A stretch of DNA of 64,000 bases from Streptosporangium lutulentum (GCF_030811455.1 NZ_JAUSQU010000001.1:4836001-4900000); one strand, 5' to 3'. Numbered from the stretch's first letter, positions 17,431 through 26,937 are shown. The notes: a model not told the origin generated them from the sequence alone. Program-made: numbers and translations.

Positions 17431-18375
17431 TCAGCGTCTCCTCGCGAGGTCGGCGGCGCCGACCACACCCGCCGACGCGCCGAGCTCGGCCAGACGGATC
17501 TCGGCCAGTGGCCGATGCCCCCTGCCCGTCAGGTAGCCGGCGAAGAACTCGCGGGTCTGATCGAGCCAGAGATCCGCGGCACGGGAGACGCCGCCGCCGA
17601 GGATGAAACAGCCCGGATCGAGGATCGCGGCGAGGTCGGCCATGCCCCGGCCGAGCCACTGGGCGAGCAAGGAGAACGCCTCCAGCGCCGCCGGGTCACC
17701 CTGTCGGGCGGCCTCGGTGACCTCCTGTCCCTCGATGAGCTCGGGCGCACCGCCGGCGATCTTCAGCAGCTTGTCGGCCCGTTCCGGGGTGGCCTGGGCG
17801 ATCTCCCTGGCGTCGATCACCAGGGCGCTGCCGCTGGCGTACTGCTCCCAGCAGCCCAGGTTGCCGCACCCGCACTGACGCCCCTGCGGGACCACCTGCA
17901 TGTGGCCGAGTTCGGCGCCCATGCCCCAGCGCCCCCGGTAGAGGGAGCCGTCAAGCACGATGCCGCCGCCGATGCCGGTGCCGACGGTCACGCACACCAC
18001 GTGGGTCTCGCCGCGCCCGGCGCCGAACCTGGCCTCGCCCCACGCCATCGCGTTGGCGTCGTTCTCCACCACGACGGGCAGCCCGACGAGGTCGGACACC
18101 TTCTTCTGCAGCGGTTCCTCGCGCCAGGCGAGGTTGGGGGCGAAGCGCACGACGGAGCGGGTCTCGTCGACGAACCCGGCGGCGCCCAGGCCCACGGCCT
18201 CGATCTCCCGGTCCTTCGCGAGCTCCAGGACCACGTCACCGATCGTGTTGGCGACCTGCTCCGGGTTCTCCGCCGGGGTGGGCCGTAGAAGGTGCTCGAC
18301 GATATTGCCGTCCTCGTCCACGACTCCCGCCGCGACCTTGGTACCGCCGATGTCAACGCCGATGGTCAGCGCCAT
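17431..18375 (-). CDS. ROK-family glucokinase
   Basis: The 314-residue product has N-terminal phosphate motif TIGVDIGGTKVAAGVVD, glucose-site VENDANAMAWGEARFG, GTGIGGGIV, ELGHMQV and the ROK zinc motif CGCGNLGCWEQYAS. It phosphorylates glucose to glucose-6-phosphate using ATP, and in streptomycetes the orthologue (glkA region) is central to carbon catabolite control. ATG 18375 has GGAGAGGG upstream. It follows the DUF5304 gene with a 26-base gap and is probably in the same operon as ArsA and the SRPBCC protein. Confidence 0.93.
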   Translation of the reverse strand: MALTIGVDIGGTKVAAGVVDEDGNIVEHLLRPTPAENPEQVANTIGDVVLELAKDREIEAVGLGAAGFVDETRSVVRFAPNLAWREEPLQKKVSDLVGLPVVVENDANAMAWGEARFGAGRGETHVVCVTVGTGIGGGIVLDGSLYRGRWGMGAELGHMQVVPQGRQCGCGNLGCWEQYASGSALVIDAREIAQATPERADKLLKIAGGAPELIEGQEVTEAARQGDPAALEAFSLLAQWLGRGMADLAAILDPGCFILGGGVSRAADLWLDQTREFFAGYLTGRGHRPLAEIRLAELGASAGVVGAADLARRR

Positions 18376-18401
18376 TGTGTATCCGCCCTCTCCCCCTGGG
18401 C

Positions 18402-19142
18402 TCACCCCAGGTCGATGTGCTCCACGGGGGTTTCTTCCTGCCCGCGCTCCCGCGCCCGCTGTGTGGGCGAGGGCTTGTTCAACCCGTCGACGGCCGACTT
18501 GAACGCGGCGAACAGCTCGGTACCGGCCTGCATGAGGTGATCGGTGACCGCGCCCCCCGACTCGCGCTGCGCGGCCATCGCGCGGCAGACGGGGCAGGCC
18601 CGGCAGATGTACTCCTCATGCTCGGAGACCGCTTCCTCCCACACGTCCTGGCTTTTGCCGCGTCCGCCGCCGCCGGAGAACGCTCCGCCGAATCCGCTCA
18701 TCGTTCCCTTGATCAGATTCTTGCGCAGCTCCCTGGCGGCTTTCTGCTGGAACGTCTCGAAAAGCTTGAACGCCTCTTCGGTCGCGGCACTCAGCGGATC
18801 CCTGTCGTTCCTGTCCCGCTCGGACCGCTCGTCCCGCCCGGACCGCTCGGACCGTTCGGACCGCTCGTCTCGCCCGGACCGTTCGGACCGCTCGGTCCGT
18901 TCGTCTCTTCCGGGCCGTTCAACACGCTCGGACCGCTCAGACCGCTCAACGCGCTCGGACCGCTCAGGCCGTTCAACGCGCTCGGACCGCTCAACGGGCT
19001 CAGGCCGCTCAACGGGCTCGGACCGCTCGTCCCGCCGCGTCGGCCGCGCCTCGCCGGCGGCCTCGGCGGCCTTCGCCTTCCGCGCCGGTCCGGCCTTCTT
19101 GGCCTTCTGGTTCTGCTGGGCGTCATTCGTGTTCTCTGTCAT
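18402..19142 (-). CDS. DUF5304-type protein with charged dipeptide repeats
   Basis: The 246-residue product has three parts. Residues 1-40 are a lysine/alanine-rich tail. Residues about 40-115 form a low-complexity repeat of RSER, RVER and SGRDER units, almost alternately basic and acidic. The C-terminal ~130 residues contain LSAATEEAFKLFETFQQKAARELRK and a cysteine motif ICRACPVCRAM (C-x2-C-x2-C), which could bind a metal. The DNA of the repeat (about 18830-19040) repeats CGGACCGCTC-type units. The gene overlaps the ArsA gene's end by 20 bases. The C-terminal domain is conserved in actinomycetes next to glucokinase; its role is unknown. Confidence 0.75.
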   Translation of the reverse strand: MTENTNDAQQNQKAKKAGPARKAKAAEAAGEARPTRRDERSEPVERPEPVERSERVERPERSERVERSERSERVERPGRDERTERSERSGRDERSERSERSGRDERSERDRNDRDPLSAATEEAFKLFETFQQKAARELRKNLIKGTMSGFGGAFSGGGGRGKSQDVWEEAVSEHEEYICRACPVCRAMAAQRESGGAVTDHLMQAGTELFAAFKSAVDGLNKPSPTQRARERGQEETPVEHIDLG

Positions 19143-20304
19143 CAGGCCCTCCCGACTCGAACCGTACCCGGAGAAACCCGTCTCGGAGCGCGGCTTCCCG
19201 CACGGACCTGCGAGCCAGGGCCGCGGGCAGGGCCAGGACCCGGCGGTAGGAACCCACGTTGACGATCAGTTCGTCGCCCTTGCGGGACAGATCCACCTCG
19301 CCCTTCCCGGCGAGCGGCAGGGCCAGGATCAGCTCCCCCTCGGGAGTGATCCGCAGCGGCGGGTCCACCGTCGGCGGGGCGAAGGGGTCCGTCTCCCCGT
19401 ACATGACCTCGGCGACGCCGGCGAGGGCGTCGGGGCCGACGGGCTCGGCGTCCAGGTAGGGCACGACGTGGATGGGCAGCGGGGCGAAGGACTGCTCCAC
19501 CTCGGCCAGATGCCTGGACTGGGCCTCCACCCATCTCTGCCGCCACGGGTCGGCGCCCCCGGCCGGGAAGACCCGGTTGGCGATCACCGCGTCGACGCGG
19601 TAGCCGTACAGGCTGAGAGAGGTGAGCGTACGGCGGGCCTCGGCCAGCACGACGGCCTCGGGGGTGAGCACCAGCCGGACGCTCGCGCCGGGCCCGGTGA
19701 GGAGCTCCCGCACCTCCATCAGGCTCCGATGGAGCCGCTCCCCCGCACCGACCACGTGTTCCTGCGGCATGCTGACCTGCGCGAACCGGCGGACCAGCGG
19801 GGAGACGGCGCGAAGGAGCCGCCTGCCGACCGGCAGCAGCCGGTTCATGTGCCAGTCGAGGGCCTCGGGCAGGGCGAGCAGGCGGAGCGTCTCGGCGGTG
19901 GGCGCGCAGTCGATGACGATCACCTCCCAGCGCCCGGTACGGGCCTGCTCGCGCAACTCCAGCAGGGCGATGATCTCCTCGGCGCCGGGCAGCACCGTGA
20001 TCTCCTCGGCGGTGACCTCGTCCAGGCCCAGCTCCGCGAGGACGCCCCTGGCGTAGTCGCGCAGTTCACCCCACTGGCGCTCCAGCGCCTTCTGGGTGTC
20101 CACCTGGTAGAGGGAGAGACCGGGCGCGACCTCGGTGGGCTCGTCGGCGACGCTCACACCGAGCGCGTCGGCCAGCGAGTGCGCGGTGTCGGTGGAGACC
20201 ACCAGTGTCTTGAGCCCGGACCTGGCCGCGAGGGTGGCCGTCGCCGCCGCGGCGGTCGTCTTGCCGACGCCGCCCTTACCGGTGAACAACAGGACCCTGC
20301 TCAC
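19123..20304 (-). CDS. ArsA/GET3-family ATPase with C-terminal HSP20-like domain
   Basis: The 393-residue product opens VLLFTGKGGVGKTTAAAATAT (deviant Walker A GKGGVGKTT, residues 9-17), with VSTDTAHSLADALGV (switch I), VIDCAPTAETLRLLALPE (switch II) and a C-terminal strand-rich LPLAGKGEVDLSRKGDELIVNVG segment typical of the ArsA_HSP20 domain. Despite the name, actinobacterial members lack evidence for arsenite pumping, and no ars genes are near. Get3-like chaperoning of membrane or lipid-linked partners is equally possible. Operon with a SRPBCC protein upstream and DUF5304 downstream. Confidence 0.88.
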   Translation of the reverse strand: MSRVLLFTGKGGVGKTTAAAATATLAARSGLKTLVVSTDTAHSLADALGVSVADEPTEVAPGLSLYQVDTQKALERQWGELRDYARGVLAELGLDEVTAEEITVLPGAEEIIALLELREQARTGRWEVIVIDCAPTAETLRLLALPEALDWHMNRLLPVGRRLLRAVSPLVRRFAQVSMPQEHVVGAGERLHRSLMEVRELLTGPGASVRLVLTPEAVVLAEARRTLTSLSLYGYRVDAVIANRVFPAGGADPWRQRWVEAQSRHLAEVEQSFAPLPIHVVPYLDAEPVGPDALAGVAEVMYGETDPFAPPTVDPPLRITPEGELILALPLAGKGEVDLSRKGDELIVNVGSYRRVLALPAALARRSVREAALRDGFLRVRFESGGPDDREHE

Positions 20305-20371
20305 GCGACCTCCTCCGGAGACGGCCGGGGGCCTGCCCCCGCGGGGGCTCCGGCCGGCTCTCCCTGCCCTC

Positions 20372-20809
20372 TCATGCCGTCTCGACGCGCTTCTTCAGTC
20401 CCTTCAGGGCGGTGTCGATGATGACCTTCTCCGCCTTCCGCTTGATCATGCCGATCATGGGAACCTTGAGATCGACGGCGAGTTCGTACGTCACCTCGGT
20501 ACCGCTGCCCACGTCGGCCAGGCGGTAACTTCCGGTGAGCTGCGAGACCATCTTCCCCGGCTCGACGACGCTCCAGTCGACGGCGTCCTCGTCTCGCCAG
20601 GTGTAGCCGAGGGTGTACTCGTCACTGATCACGCCCGCGTCCAGGACGAACCTGACCGTCGCCGGGCGGCCGTCCTCCCCGGTGGAGAGGACGCGCGCGG
20701 ACTTCACCTGGCCCGCCCACTCGGGGTAGGAGCCGAAGTCGGCGATCACCGTCATGATGGTCGATCGGCCCGCGCCGATCGTGATGCTGGAGGTCGTGCG
20801 ATCAGCCAT
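20372..20809 (-). CDS. SRPBCC (polyketide cyclase/START-like) protein
   Basis: The 145-residue helix-grip fold protein has SSITIGAGRSTIMTVIADFGSYPEWAGQVKSARVL (typical start of the family with the PEW motif), central strands around YTWRDEDAVDWSVV, and a long C-terminal helix KRKAEKVIIDTALKGLKKRVE. Such proteins bind hydrophobic ligands. It lies 67 bases before the ArsA gene, an association that recurs in actinomycetes. The ligand is unknown. Confidence 0.85.
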   Translation of the reverse strand: MADRTTSSITIGAGRSTIMTVIADFGSYPEWAGQVKSARVLSTGEDGRPATVRFVLDAGVISDEYTLGYTWRDEDAVDWSVVEPGKMVSQLTGSYRLADVGSGTEVTYELAVDLKVPMIGMIKRKAEKVIIDTALKGLKKRVETA

Positions 20810-20872
20810 GGGCTTACCGTACTGGTTCGCCGTTTCCCCGCGAACCTCTGACGCACCGGTCGATCCTCCGTC

Positions 20873-21640
20873 TCACCACTCGAGCGCGAAGGGAACTCCC
20901 TTGCTGCGGAAATGGCCCACGTTGAGACATTCGGTCCTGCCGATGCGGGTACGGCTCGCGAGCGGCTGGTGCACGTGACCGAACAGGGCGTAGCGCGGCT
21001 GGGTCCGCCTGATCAACTCCAGCGTGGCCTCGCTCCCCCGCTCGAAGCGCCGGGCGACCACGTCGTAGAGCAGTTCGGGGACGGCGGGCGGGATGTGGCA
21101 GCAGAGCACGTCCACCTCGCCCACGGCCTCGACCTTGCGGGCGAACTCCTCGTCGTCGATCTCGTTCGGCGTCCGGTACTGCGTGCGCAGCCCGCCGCCG
21201 ACGAAACCGAACCGGAGGCCGCCGATCTCCGCGGTCTCCCCGTCGAGCACGTGATGGCCCCGCCTGACGTATTCGGGCCAGTAGCGGGGGACGTCCACGT
21301 TGCCGTGGGTGATGTAGGCGGGGGTGGGCATCGCGGCGAAGATCTCACCGTACTGCCGCCGGACGGAACGCTCGATGTGGTCGCGCGGATCGCCGTCCAG
21401 CGACGCCCAGAGCGCGGCGGACATCGCCCGCGCCTCGTCGAACCGCTTGGCCGTGCGCAGCGCGATGAACTCCGCCGTCCTCTCCACCCCGAACAGCTCG
21501 GGGAAGATGCCCTGGGAGTAGTCGTGGTAGTCGACGAACAGGATCAGGTCGCCCAGGCAGATCAGTGCGTCCGCGCCGTCACCCGCACGAGCCAGGGCGT
21601 CGGCCCTTCCGTGCACATCGCTTACGACATGAACCCGCAT
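20873..21640 (-). CDS. Metallophosphoesterase
   Basis: The 255-residue product carries calcineurin-type metal motifs: VVSDVHGR (D-x-H), CLGDLILF (GD-x), THGNVDVPRYWPE (GNxD/H), CCHIPPA and FGHVHQPLASR (GHxH). It hydrolyses phosphomonoesters or diesters of unknown identity. Start: ATG 21640 has AGGA at proper spacing, while the ATG at 21649 is too close to it. It has its own promoter region shared divergently with the acyl-CoA synthetase gene. Confidence 0.85.
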   Translation of the reverse strand: MRVHVVSDVHGRADALARAGDGADALICLGDLILFVDYHDYSQGIFPELFGVERTAEFIALRTAKRFDEARAMSAALWASLDGDPRDHIERSVRRQYGEIFAAMPTPAYITHGNVDVPRYWPEYVRRGHHVLDGETAEIGGLRFGFVGGGLRTQYRTPNEIDDEEFARKVEAVGEVDVLCCHIPPAVPELLYDVVARRFERGSEATLELIRRTQPRYALFGHVHQPLASRTRIGRTECLNVGHFRSKGVPFALEW

Positions 21641-21848
21641 GCCGGACATCCTAACTATTCACCCATCAGCGTACGGAGAGCAGGCCGAACGCGGTGACGA
21701 GCGATGGGTGCGTCGCCCCGCGAGGCCCCCACCGGCTTGGTACGGTGGAATTTGCCCTCGTAACGCCTGGATGACGGATCTGCTCGCACGTCACGTATCG
21801 CGGTAGCTTCCAGGCAGCCCATTGATCCGTGCGTCTTCAGGAGTGACC

Positions 21849-23642
21849 GTGCGCGAGTACAGCGTCCCCGTACTGGTGGATGTCCCCCCCTCCGCCAACC
21901 TGACCGACACGGTGTTCCAGCGCGCCGATGAGGAGCCGGGCGTCGTCGCCCTGCGCCGTAAGACCGGCGAAGACTGGACCGCCGTCACCGCGAAGGAGTT
22001 TCGCGACCAGGTCGCCGCAGTGGCCAAGGGGTTGATCGCGGCGGGCGTCGAGCCCGGCGACCGGGTGGCCCTGATGTCACGCACCCGCTACGAGTGGACC
22101 GTGATCGACTACGCGATCTGGTCCGCCGGCGCGGTCGGCGTGCCGATCTACGAGACCTCCTCCGCCGACCAGGTCAAGTGGATCATCTCCGACAGCGGCG
22201 CGAAGGCCGTCTTCGTCGAACTGGAGTCGCACGAGGAGACCGTGCGCGAGAGCGCGTCCGAGCTTCCCGAGCTCAAGAACGTCTGGCGCGTCGAGGGCGG
22301 CGCCCTGGACGAGCTGACCGCGAGCGGCTCCGGGGTGCCCGACGAGACGCTGGCCGAGCGCAGGACCGCTCGCGGCGGCCCGGACCTGGCCACCATCGTC
22401 TACACCTCCGGCACCACCGGCAGGCCCAAGGGTTGCCGCCTGACCCACGACAACCTGCTGTTCACCGCCAGGAACGTGGCGACGGGCCCGCTGGAGCCCC
22501 TCTTCGTCGTGGAGAACAGGGCGGCGCTGCTGTTCCTCCCGCTCGCGCACTCCTTCGCCCGCATCATCGAGGTCGTGCTGATCGAGACCGGCACGATCCT
22601 CGCGCACACGCCGAACATGAAGAACGTGGGCCCCGACCTGCAGGGGTTCAAGCCCACGTTCCTGCTGGGCGTGCCCCGGGTGTTCGAGAAGGTCTACAAC
22701 TCCGCCGAGCAGAAGGCCACCGCCGACGGCAAGGGCAAGATCTTCCACGCCGCCGCCGACACCGCCGTCGCCTGGAGCCGGGCGCAGTCGGCGGGCGGCG
22801 CCGGGCTGGGCCTGCGGCTCAAGCACACCCTGTTCGACAAGCTCGTGTACGGCAAGCTCCGCGCCGCCACCGGCGGCAGCCTCTGGGGCGCGGTGTCCGG
22901 CGGCTCCGCCCTGGGCGAGCGGCTCGGCCACTTCTTCCGCGGCGTGGGCATCGAGGTCTTCGAGGGCTGGGGCCTGACCGAGACCTCGGCGCCGTCCACG
23001 GTCAACCTGCCGGGGGCCAACAAGATCGGCACGGTCGGCAAGCCGTTCCCCGGCGTCACGATCGGCATCGGCGAGGACGGCGAGGTGCTGGTCAAGGGCC
23101 GCCACCTCTTCGACGGCTACTGGAACAACGCCGAGGCCACCGCCGAGGCGATCGACACCGGCGGCTGGTTCCACACCGGCGACGTCGGCGAGCTCGACCA
23201 GGACGGCTACCTGCGCATCACCGGCCGCAAGAAGGAGCTCATCGTCACCGGCGCGGGCAAGAACGTCGCCCCGGGTCCGATGGAGGACCACATCCGCGCC
23301 CACCCGCTGGTCAGCCAGGCGCTGGTGGTCGGCGACGACAGACCGTTCATCGCGGCGCTCGTCACGCTCGACCCCGAGGCCCTGGAGCAGTGGAAGGCGG
23401 CCAACGGCAGGGCGGGGGCCACCCTCGCCGAGCTCAGCACCGACCCGGCCGTCCTCGCCGAGGTGCAAAAGGCGGTGGACAACGCCAACCGGTTCGTCTC
23501 CAAGGCCGAGCAGATCAAGAAGTTCTCGGTGCTCGACATCGACATCACCGAGGAGAGCGGGCACCTGACCCCGACCCTCAAGGTCAAGCGCAACATCGTG
23601 ATGCGCGACTTCGCCAAGCAGGTCGACGCCCTGTACGGCTGA
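21849..23642 (+). CDS. Long-chain fatty-acid-CoA ligase (AMP-binding)
   Basis: The 597-residue adenylate-forming enzyme has ATP motif TIVYTSGTTGRPKGC, the gate segment GWGLTETSAPST, GYWNNAEATAEAID, WFHTGDVGELDQDGYLRITGRKKELIV and a C-terminal domain with the conserved K of LTPTLKVKRN. It activates a long-chain acid to its CoA thioester; the N-terminal substrate is not predictable. The GTG at 21849 is preferred because AGGAG is 7 bases upstream; ATG 21822 lacks a site. The family FadD15-like length fits. Confidence 0.9.
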   Translation: MREYSVPVLVDVPPSANLTDTVFQRADEEPGVVALRRKTGEDWTAVTAKEFRDQVAAVAKGLIAAGVEPGDRVALMSRTRYEWTVIDYAIWSAGAVGVPIYETSSADQVKWIISDSGAKAVFVELESHEETVRESASELPELKNVWRVEGGALDELTASGSGVPDETLAERRTARGGPDLATIVYTSGTTGRPKGCRLTHDNLLFTARNVATGPLEPLFVVENRAALLFLPLAHSFARIIEVVLIETGTILAHTPNMKNVGPDLQGFKPTFLLGVPRVFEKVYNSAEQKATADGKGKIFHAAADTAVAWSRAQSAGGAGLGLRLKHTLFDKLVYGKLRAATGGSLWGAVSGGSALGERLGHFFRGVGIEVFEGWGLTETSAPSTVNLPGANKIGTVGKPFPGVTIGIGEDGEVLVKGRHLFDGYWNNAEATAEAIDTGGWFHTGDVGELDQDGYLRITGRKKELIVTGAGKNVAPGPMEDHIRAHPLVSQALVVGDDRPFIAALVTLDPEALEQWKAANGRAGATLAELSTDPAVLAEVQKAVDNANRFVSKAEQIKKFSVLDIDITEESGHLTPTLKVKRNIVMRDFAKQVDALYG

Positions 23643-23655
23643 CGCCACCCGGATG

Positions 23656-23686
23656 GGCCGCGGAGACCCCGGTGGTCGCCGCGGCC
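23656..23686 (+). terminator. Terminator of the acyl-CoA ligase gene
   Basis: GGCCGCGG and GACC pair with GGTC and CCGCGGCC (13 pairs with one mismatch, CCGG-centred loop), followed by TTTCGC. It begins 14 bases after the stop. Confidence 0.65.
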
Positions 23687-23782
23687 TTTCGCGTTCCCGG
23701 CCACGCCGGTGAGGCGACGTCGTGCGGGCGTTCTCCGGCCTTTGCGCAAAGCATCATAAATCAACAGTGATGCGAAAGTTCA

Positions 23783-23814
23783 TTGACAAGTCCGCATATT
23801 CGATCTTCTATGTG
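23783..23814 (+). promoter_or_regulatory. Promoter-like sequence before the sugar ABC operon
   Basis: A perfect TTGACA (-35) at 23783-23788 lies in an AT-rich island. The best -10 candidates are CTATGT or TATGTG, 19-20 bases downstream, which is longer than optimal. The position, about 55-80 bases before the binding-protein start, is right. No sugar-regulator operator was recognised. Confidence 0.4.
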
Positions 23815-23866
23815 ATGAAACATGAGGGTTTTCGGGGGAACATGAGCACTTCGGTCAGGAGAAGCC

Positions 23867-25165
23867 ATGACCCACCCACTGTCGATGTCTCGCCGGACCA
23901 TGCTTCAGAACGCACTGCTCGGAGCCGCCGCGTTCGGCGTTCCGGCCATCCTGGCCGGCTGTTCCAACCCCGCTGACCAGGGTGCCCCCGGCGCAGGCGG
24001 AACCGCGGCCCGGGGCACGGTGTCCATCGGCTCGAACGCCTCCGACGAGGTTCCCAAGAAGTCGCTGCAGACCGTCCTGCAGGCGTTCACCCAGGCGGAC
24101 GTGAAGATCAACACGGTTGACCACAACACGTTCCAGGAGAACATCAACCGCTACCTCCAGGGCGCGCCGGACGACGTGTTCACCTGGTTCGCCGGTTACC
24201 GGATGCGGTTCTTCGCCGAGCAGGGGCTCGCGACGGACATCTCCGACGTCTGGCAGGAGATCGGCGCCGACTACACCCCCGCCTTCAAACAGGCCGCGAC
24301 GGGGTCGGACGGCAAGCAGTACTTCGTGCCGTTCACCTACTACCCCTGGGCCGTCTTCTATCGCAAGAGCGTGTGGGAGGAGAAGGGCTACGAGGTGCCC
24401 GAGACCCTCGACGAGTTCACCGCCCTGGCCGGGAGGATGAAGTCCGACGGGCTGATCCCGATCGCCTTCGCCGACAAGGACGGCTGGCCGGCGATGGGCA
24501 CCTTCGACATCGTCAACCTGCGGGTCAACGGCTACGACTTCCACATCTCGCTCATGGCGGGCAAGGAGTCGTGGACCGACCCCAGGGTCAGACAGGTCTT
24601 CGACACCTGGCGCGGGCTCCTGGAGCACCACCAGCCGGGCGCCAACGGGCGCACCTGGCAGGAGGCCGCCCAGTCGCTGCAGCAGAAGAAGACGGGGATG
24701 TACCTGCTGGGCATGTTCGTCGCCCAGCAGTTCCCCGGGAGCGACCTCGACGACCTCGACTTCTTCGCCTTCCCCTCGATCAACCCGCAGTTCGGCCAGG
24801 AATCGGTGGAGGCGCCGATCGACGGTTACATGATCTCGGCGAAGGCCAAGAACGTGGACGGGGCCAAACAGCTCCTCAAGCACCTCGCCTCCGCCGCGTC
24901 GCAGGACGTGGCGACCAAGCTCGACCCCGGCACGCTCGCCGCCAGTTCCAAGGCCGACACGAGCGGCTACAGCGCGCTGCAGAAGCGCGGCGCCGAGCTC
25001 GTCTCCCAGGCCACGCACATCTCCCAGTTCCTCGACCGCGACACCCGTCCCGACTTCGCCTCGACCGTCATGATCCCCGCCCTGCAGCGGTTCATCGGCG
25101 AGCCGGACGACATCGACGCCCTGCTGAAGGACATCGAGGCGCAGAAAGCCAACATCTTCCGGTGA
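23867..25165 (+). CDS. Sugar ABC transporter substrate-binding lipoprotein
   Basis: The 432-residue CUT1-type binding protein has an N-terminal signal with twin arginine (MSRRTMLQNALLGAAAFG) and lipobox LAGC, so it is a lipoprotein and possibly Tat-exported. Mature motifs: FTWFAGYRMRFFAEQGL, YFVPFTYYPWAVFYRKSVWEEKGYEVPETLDEF, and AKAKNVDGAKQLLKHLAS typical of family 1 solute-binding proteins. AGGAGA is well placed before ATG 23867. It overlaps the first permease gene. Next to GH42 beta-galactosidase, it may take up galactosides or arabinogalactan oligosaccharides (inference). Confidence 0.9.
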   Translation: MTHPLSMSRRTMLQNALLGAAAFGVPAILAGCSNPADQGAPGAGGTAARGTVSIGSNASDEVPKKSLQTVLQAFTQADVKINTVDHNTFQENINRYLQGAPDDVFTWFAGYRMRFFAEQGLATDISDVWQEIGADYTPAFKQAATGSDGKQYFVPFTYYPWAVFYRKSVWEEKGYEVPETLDEFTALAGRMKSDGLIPIAFADKDGWPAMGTFDIVNLRVNGYDFHISLMAGKESWTDPRVRQVFDTWRGLLEHHQPGANGRTWQEAAQSLQQKKTGMYLLGMFVAQQFPGSDLDDLDFFAFPSINPQFGQESVEAPIDGYMISAKAKNVDGAKQLLKHLASAASQDVATKLDPGTLAASSKADTSGYSALQKRGAELVSQATHISQFLDRDTRPDFASTVMIPALQRFIGEPDDIDALLKDIEAQKANIFR

Positions 25166-26037
25166 CGCGCCTGCGAGCCCGTCGCCACTCCACACGCGAC
25201 GTGATCGTCCTGACCGTCGGGCTGGGCATCGCGATCACCGTCAACGTGGCCTTCATCTGGGGACCCACGCTGGCCTCGGTCGCGCTGTCCGGCACCGACT
25301 GGAACGGCATCTCCGAGCTCCGCTGGGTCGGCGGCGAGAACTACCACGACCTCGCCACCTCCTACCCGCCGTTCTGGACCGCCGTCCGCAACAACGTGCT
25401 CTGGCTGGCCTTCCTCGGCCTGGTCGCCACGCCGTTCGGACTGTTCTGCGCGGTGCTGCTCGACCGGCGCATCCGGTTCTCCCGGATCTACCAGGGCGCG
25501 CTCTACATGCCGGTGGTGCTCTCGCTGGCGGTGGTCGGCTTCATCGCGCAGCTCGTCTACTCCCAGGACTACGGCGTGCTCAACGCGGTGACCGGGATGG
25601 GCACCGACTGGCTGGGCGATCCGTCGGTCAACATCTGGGTCGTCATGGTCGCGGCGGCCTGGCGGCACGTCGGCTACGTGATGATCATCTATCTCGCGGG
25701 CCTCAAGGCGGTAGACCCCGCGCTGAAGGAGGCCGCCGCGATCGACGGCGCCAGCGAGACGCAGGCGTTCTTCCGGGTGGTGTTCCCCACGCTCCGCCCG
25801 ATCAACGTCATCGTCCTCGTCATCACGGTCATCGAGGCGTTGCGCGCGTTCGACATCGTCTACGCCATCAACAAGGGCAGGAACGGCCTGGAGCTGCTGT
25901 CGGTGCTCGTCACCGAGAACATCGTCGGCGAGGCCAGCCGGATCGGCTTCGGCTCGGCGATCGCGGTCGTCCTGCTGGTGATCTCCATGGGGTTCATCGT
26001 CGTCTACCTGACGCAGCTCTTCAGGGAGGAGCGTTGA
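25162..26037 (+). CDS. Sugar ABC transporter permease (MalF/UgpA type)
   Basis: GTG start in GTGA overlap with the binding-protein stop; 291 residues, six predicted helices. The EAA loop that docks the ATPase is visible in YLAGLKAVDPALKEAAAIDGASETQAFFRVVFPTLRP. N-terminal SLTxP-type features are absent as usual. It forms a heterodimer with the next permease. No ATPase gene is in the operon; actinomycetes usually supply a shared MsiK ATPase from elsewhere (established for CUT1 systems). Confidence 0.92.
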   Translation: MTRLRARRHSTRDVIVLTVGLGIAITVNVAFIWGPTLASVALSGTDWNGISELRWVGGENYHDLATSYPPFWTAVRNNVLWLAFLGLVATPFGLFCAVLLDRRIRFSRIYQGALYMPVVLSLAVVGFIAQLVYSQDYGVLNAVTGMGTDWLGDPSVNIWVVMVAAAWRHVGYVMIIYLAGLKAVDPALKEAAAIDGASETQAFFRVVFPTLRPINVIVLVITVIEALRAFDIVYAINKGRNGLELLSVLVTENIVGEASRIGFGSAIAVVLLVISMGFIVVYLTQLFREER

Positions 26038-26930
26038 CACCGGCCACCGGCGCCCCCGCCCCGGCCCTCCCGGCCCGCCGGGTCAGGCCGCTGCGGATCC
26101 TGCTCCACGTCTTCCTGGGACTGGTGGCGCTGGGCTGGTTCGTCCCGCTGGCGCTCGCCCTCTACGCCTCGCTCCGGCCCTACCAGGAGACGGCCAGGCT
26201 CGGCTACCTCTCCCTGCCGGAGACGCTCACGCTCGACTACTACAGCGAGGCGTGGACCCAGGCCGAACTGCCCAAGTACTACCTCAACACGCTCGTCATC
26301 GTGGTCCCGGGCGTGATCCTGACCCTGCTGCTCGCCTCGTTCACCGCGTTCGTCATCGCCCGGCTGCGCATCCCCGGCCGCCGTGTCCTGCTGATCGTCT
26401 TCACCGCGGGCAACCTGCTTCCGCCCCAGGTGCTGATCACTCCGCTCTACACGCTCTACACGATGATCCCGCTGCCCTGGTGGCTGTCGGACTCGCTGTC
26501 CCTCTACGACTCCTATCTCGGGCTGATCCTCATCCACGTGGCGTTCCAGTTCGGCTTCTGCGTGTTCGTGCTCGCCAACTTCATGCGCACGATCCCCGAG
26601 TCGATCACCGAGGCCGCCCTGGTGGACGGGGCCGGCGTGTGGCGGCGCTACTGGCAGCTCACCCTGCCGCTGTGCCGTCCGGCCCTGGCCGCGCTGGGCA
26701 CGCTCCAGTTCACCTGGATGTACAACGACTTCCTCTGGGCGCTGGTGCTGATGTCCTCCGGCGACAAGCTCCCCGTGACCAGCGCGCTGAACAACCTCCG
26801 CGGCCAGTTCTTCACCGACTACAACCTGCTCGCCGCCGGGTCGGTGCTCGTCGCGCTCCCCACGCTCATCGTCTTCCAGCTCCTCCACAAGCACTTCATC
26901 GCCGGTCTCACCCTGGGCTCCACCAAGTGA
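26034..26930 (+). CDS. Sugar ABC transporter permease (MalG type)
   Basis: TTG start overlapping the previous stop (TTGA); 298 residues with six predicted helices. The EAA loop reads FMRTIPESITEAALVDGAGVWRRYWQLTLPLCRPALAA. The TTG is the only start compatible with the coupled arrangement and N-terminal length; the first 18 residues are proline- and alanine-rich cytosolic tail. Ends 7 bases from the stop of the convergent GH42 gene, with no hairpin visible, so transcripts probably overlap. Confidence 0.9.
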   Translation: MTPATGAPAPALPARRVRPLRILLHVFLGLVALGWFVPLALALYASLRPYQETARLGYLSLPETLTLDYYSEAWTQAELPKYYLNTLVIVVPGVILTLLLASFTAFVIARLRIPGRRVLLIVFTAGNLLPPQVLITPLYTLYTMIPLPWWLSDSLSLYDSYLGLILIHVAFQFGFCVFVLANFMRTIPESITEAALVDGAGVWRRYWQLTLPLCRPALAALGTLQFTWMYNDFLWALVLMSSGDKLPVTSALNNLRGQFFTDYNLLAAGSVLVALPTLIVFQLLHKHFIAGLTLGSTK

Positions 26931-26937
26931 CCAGCGC

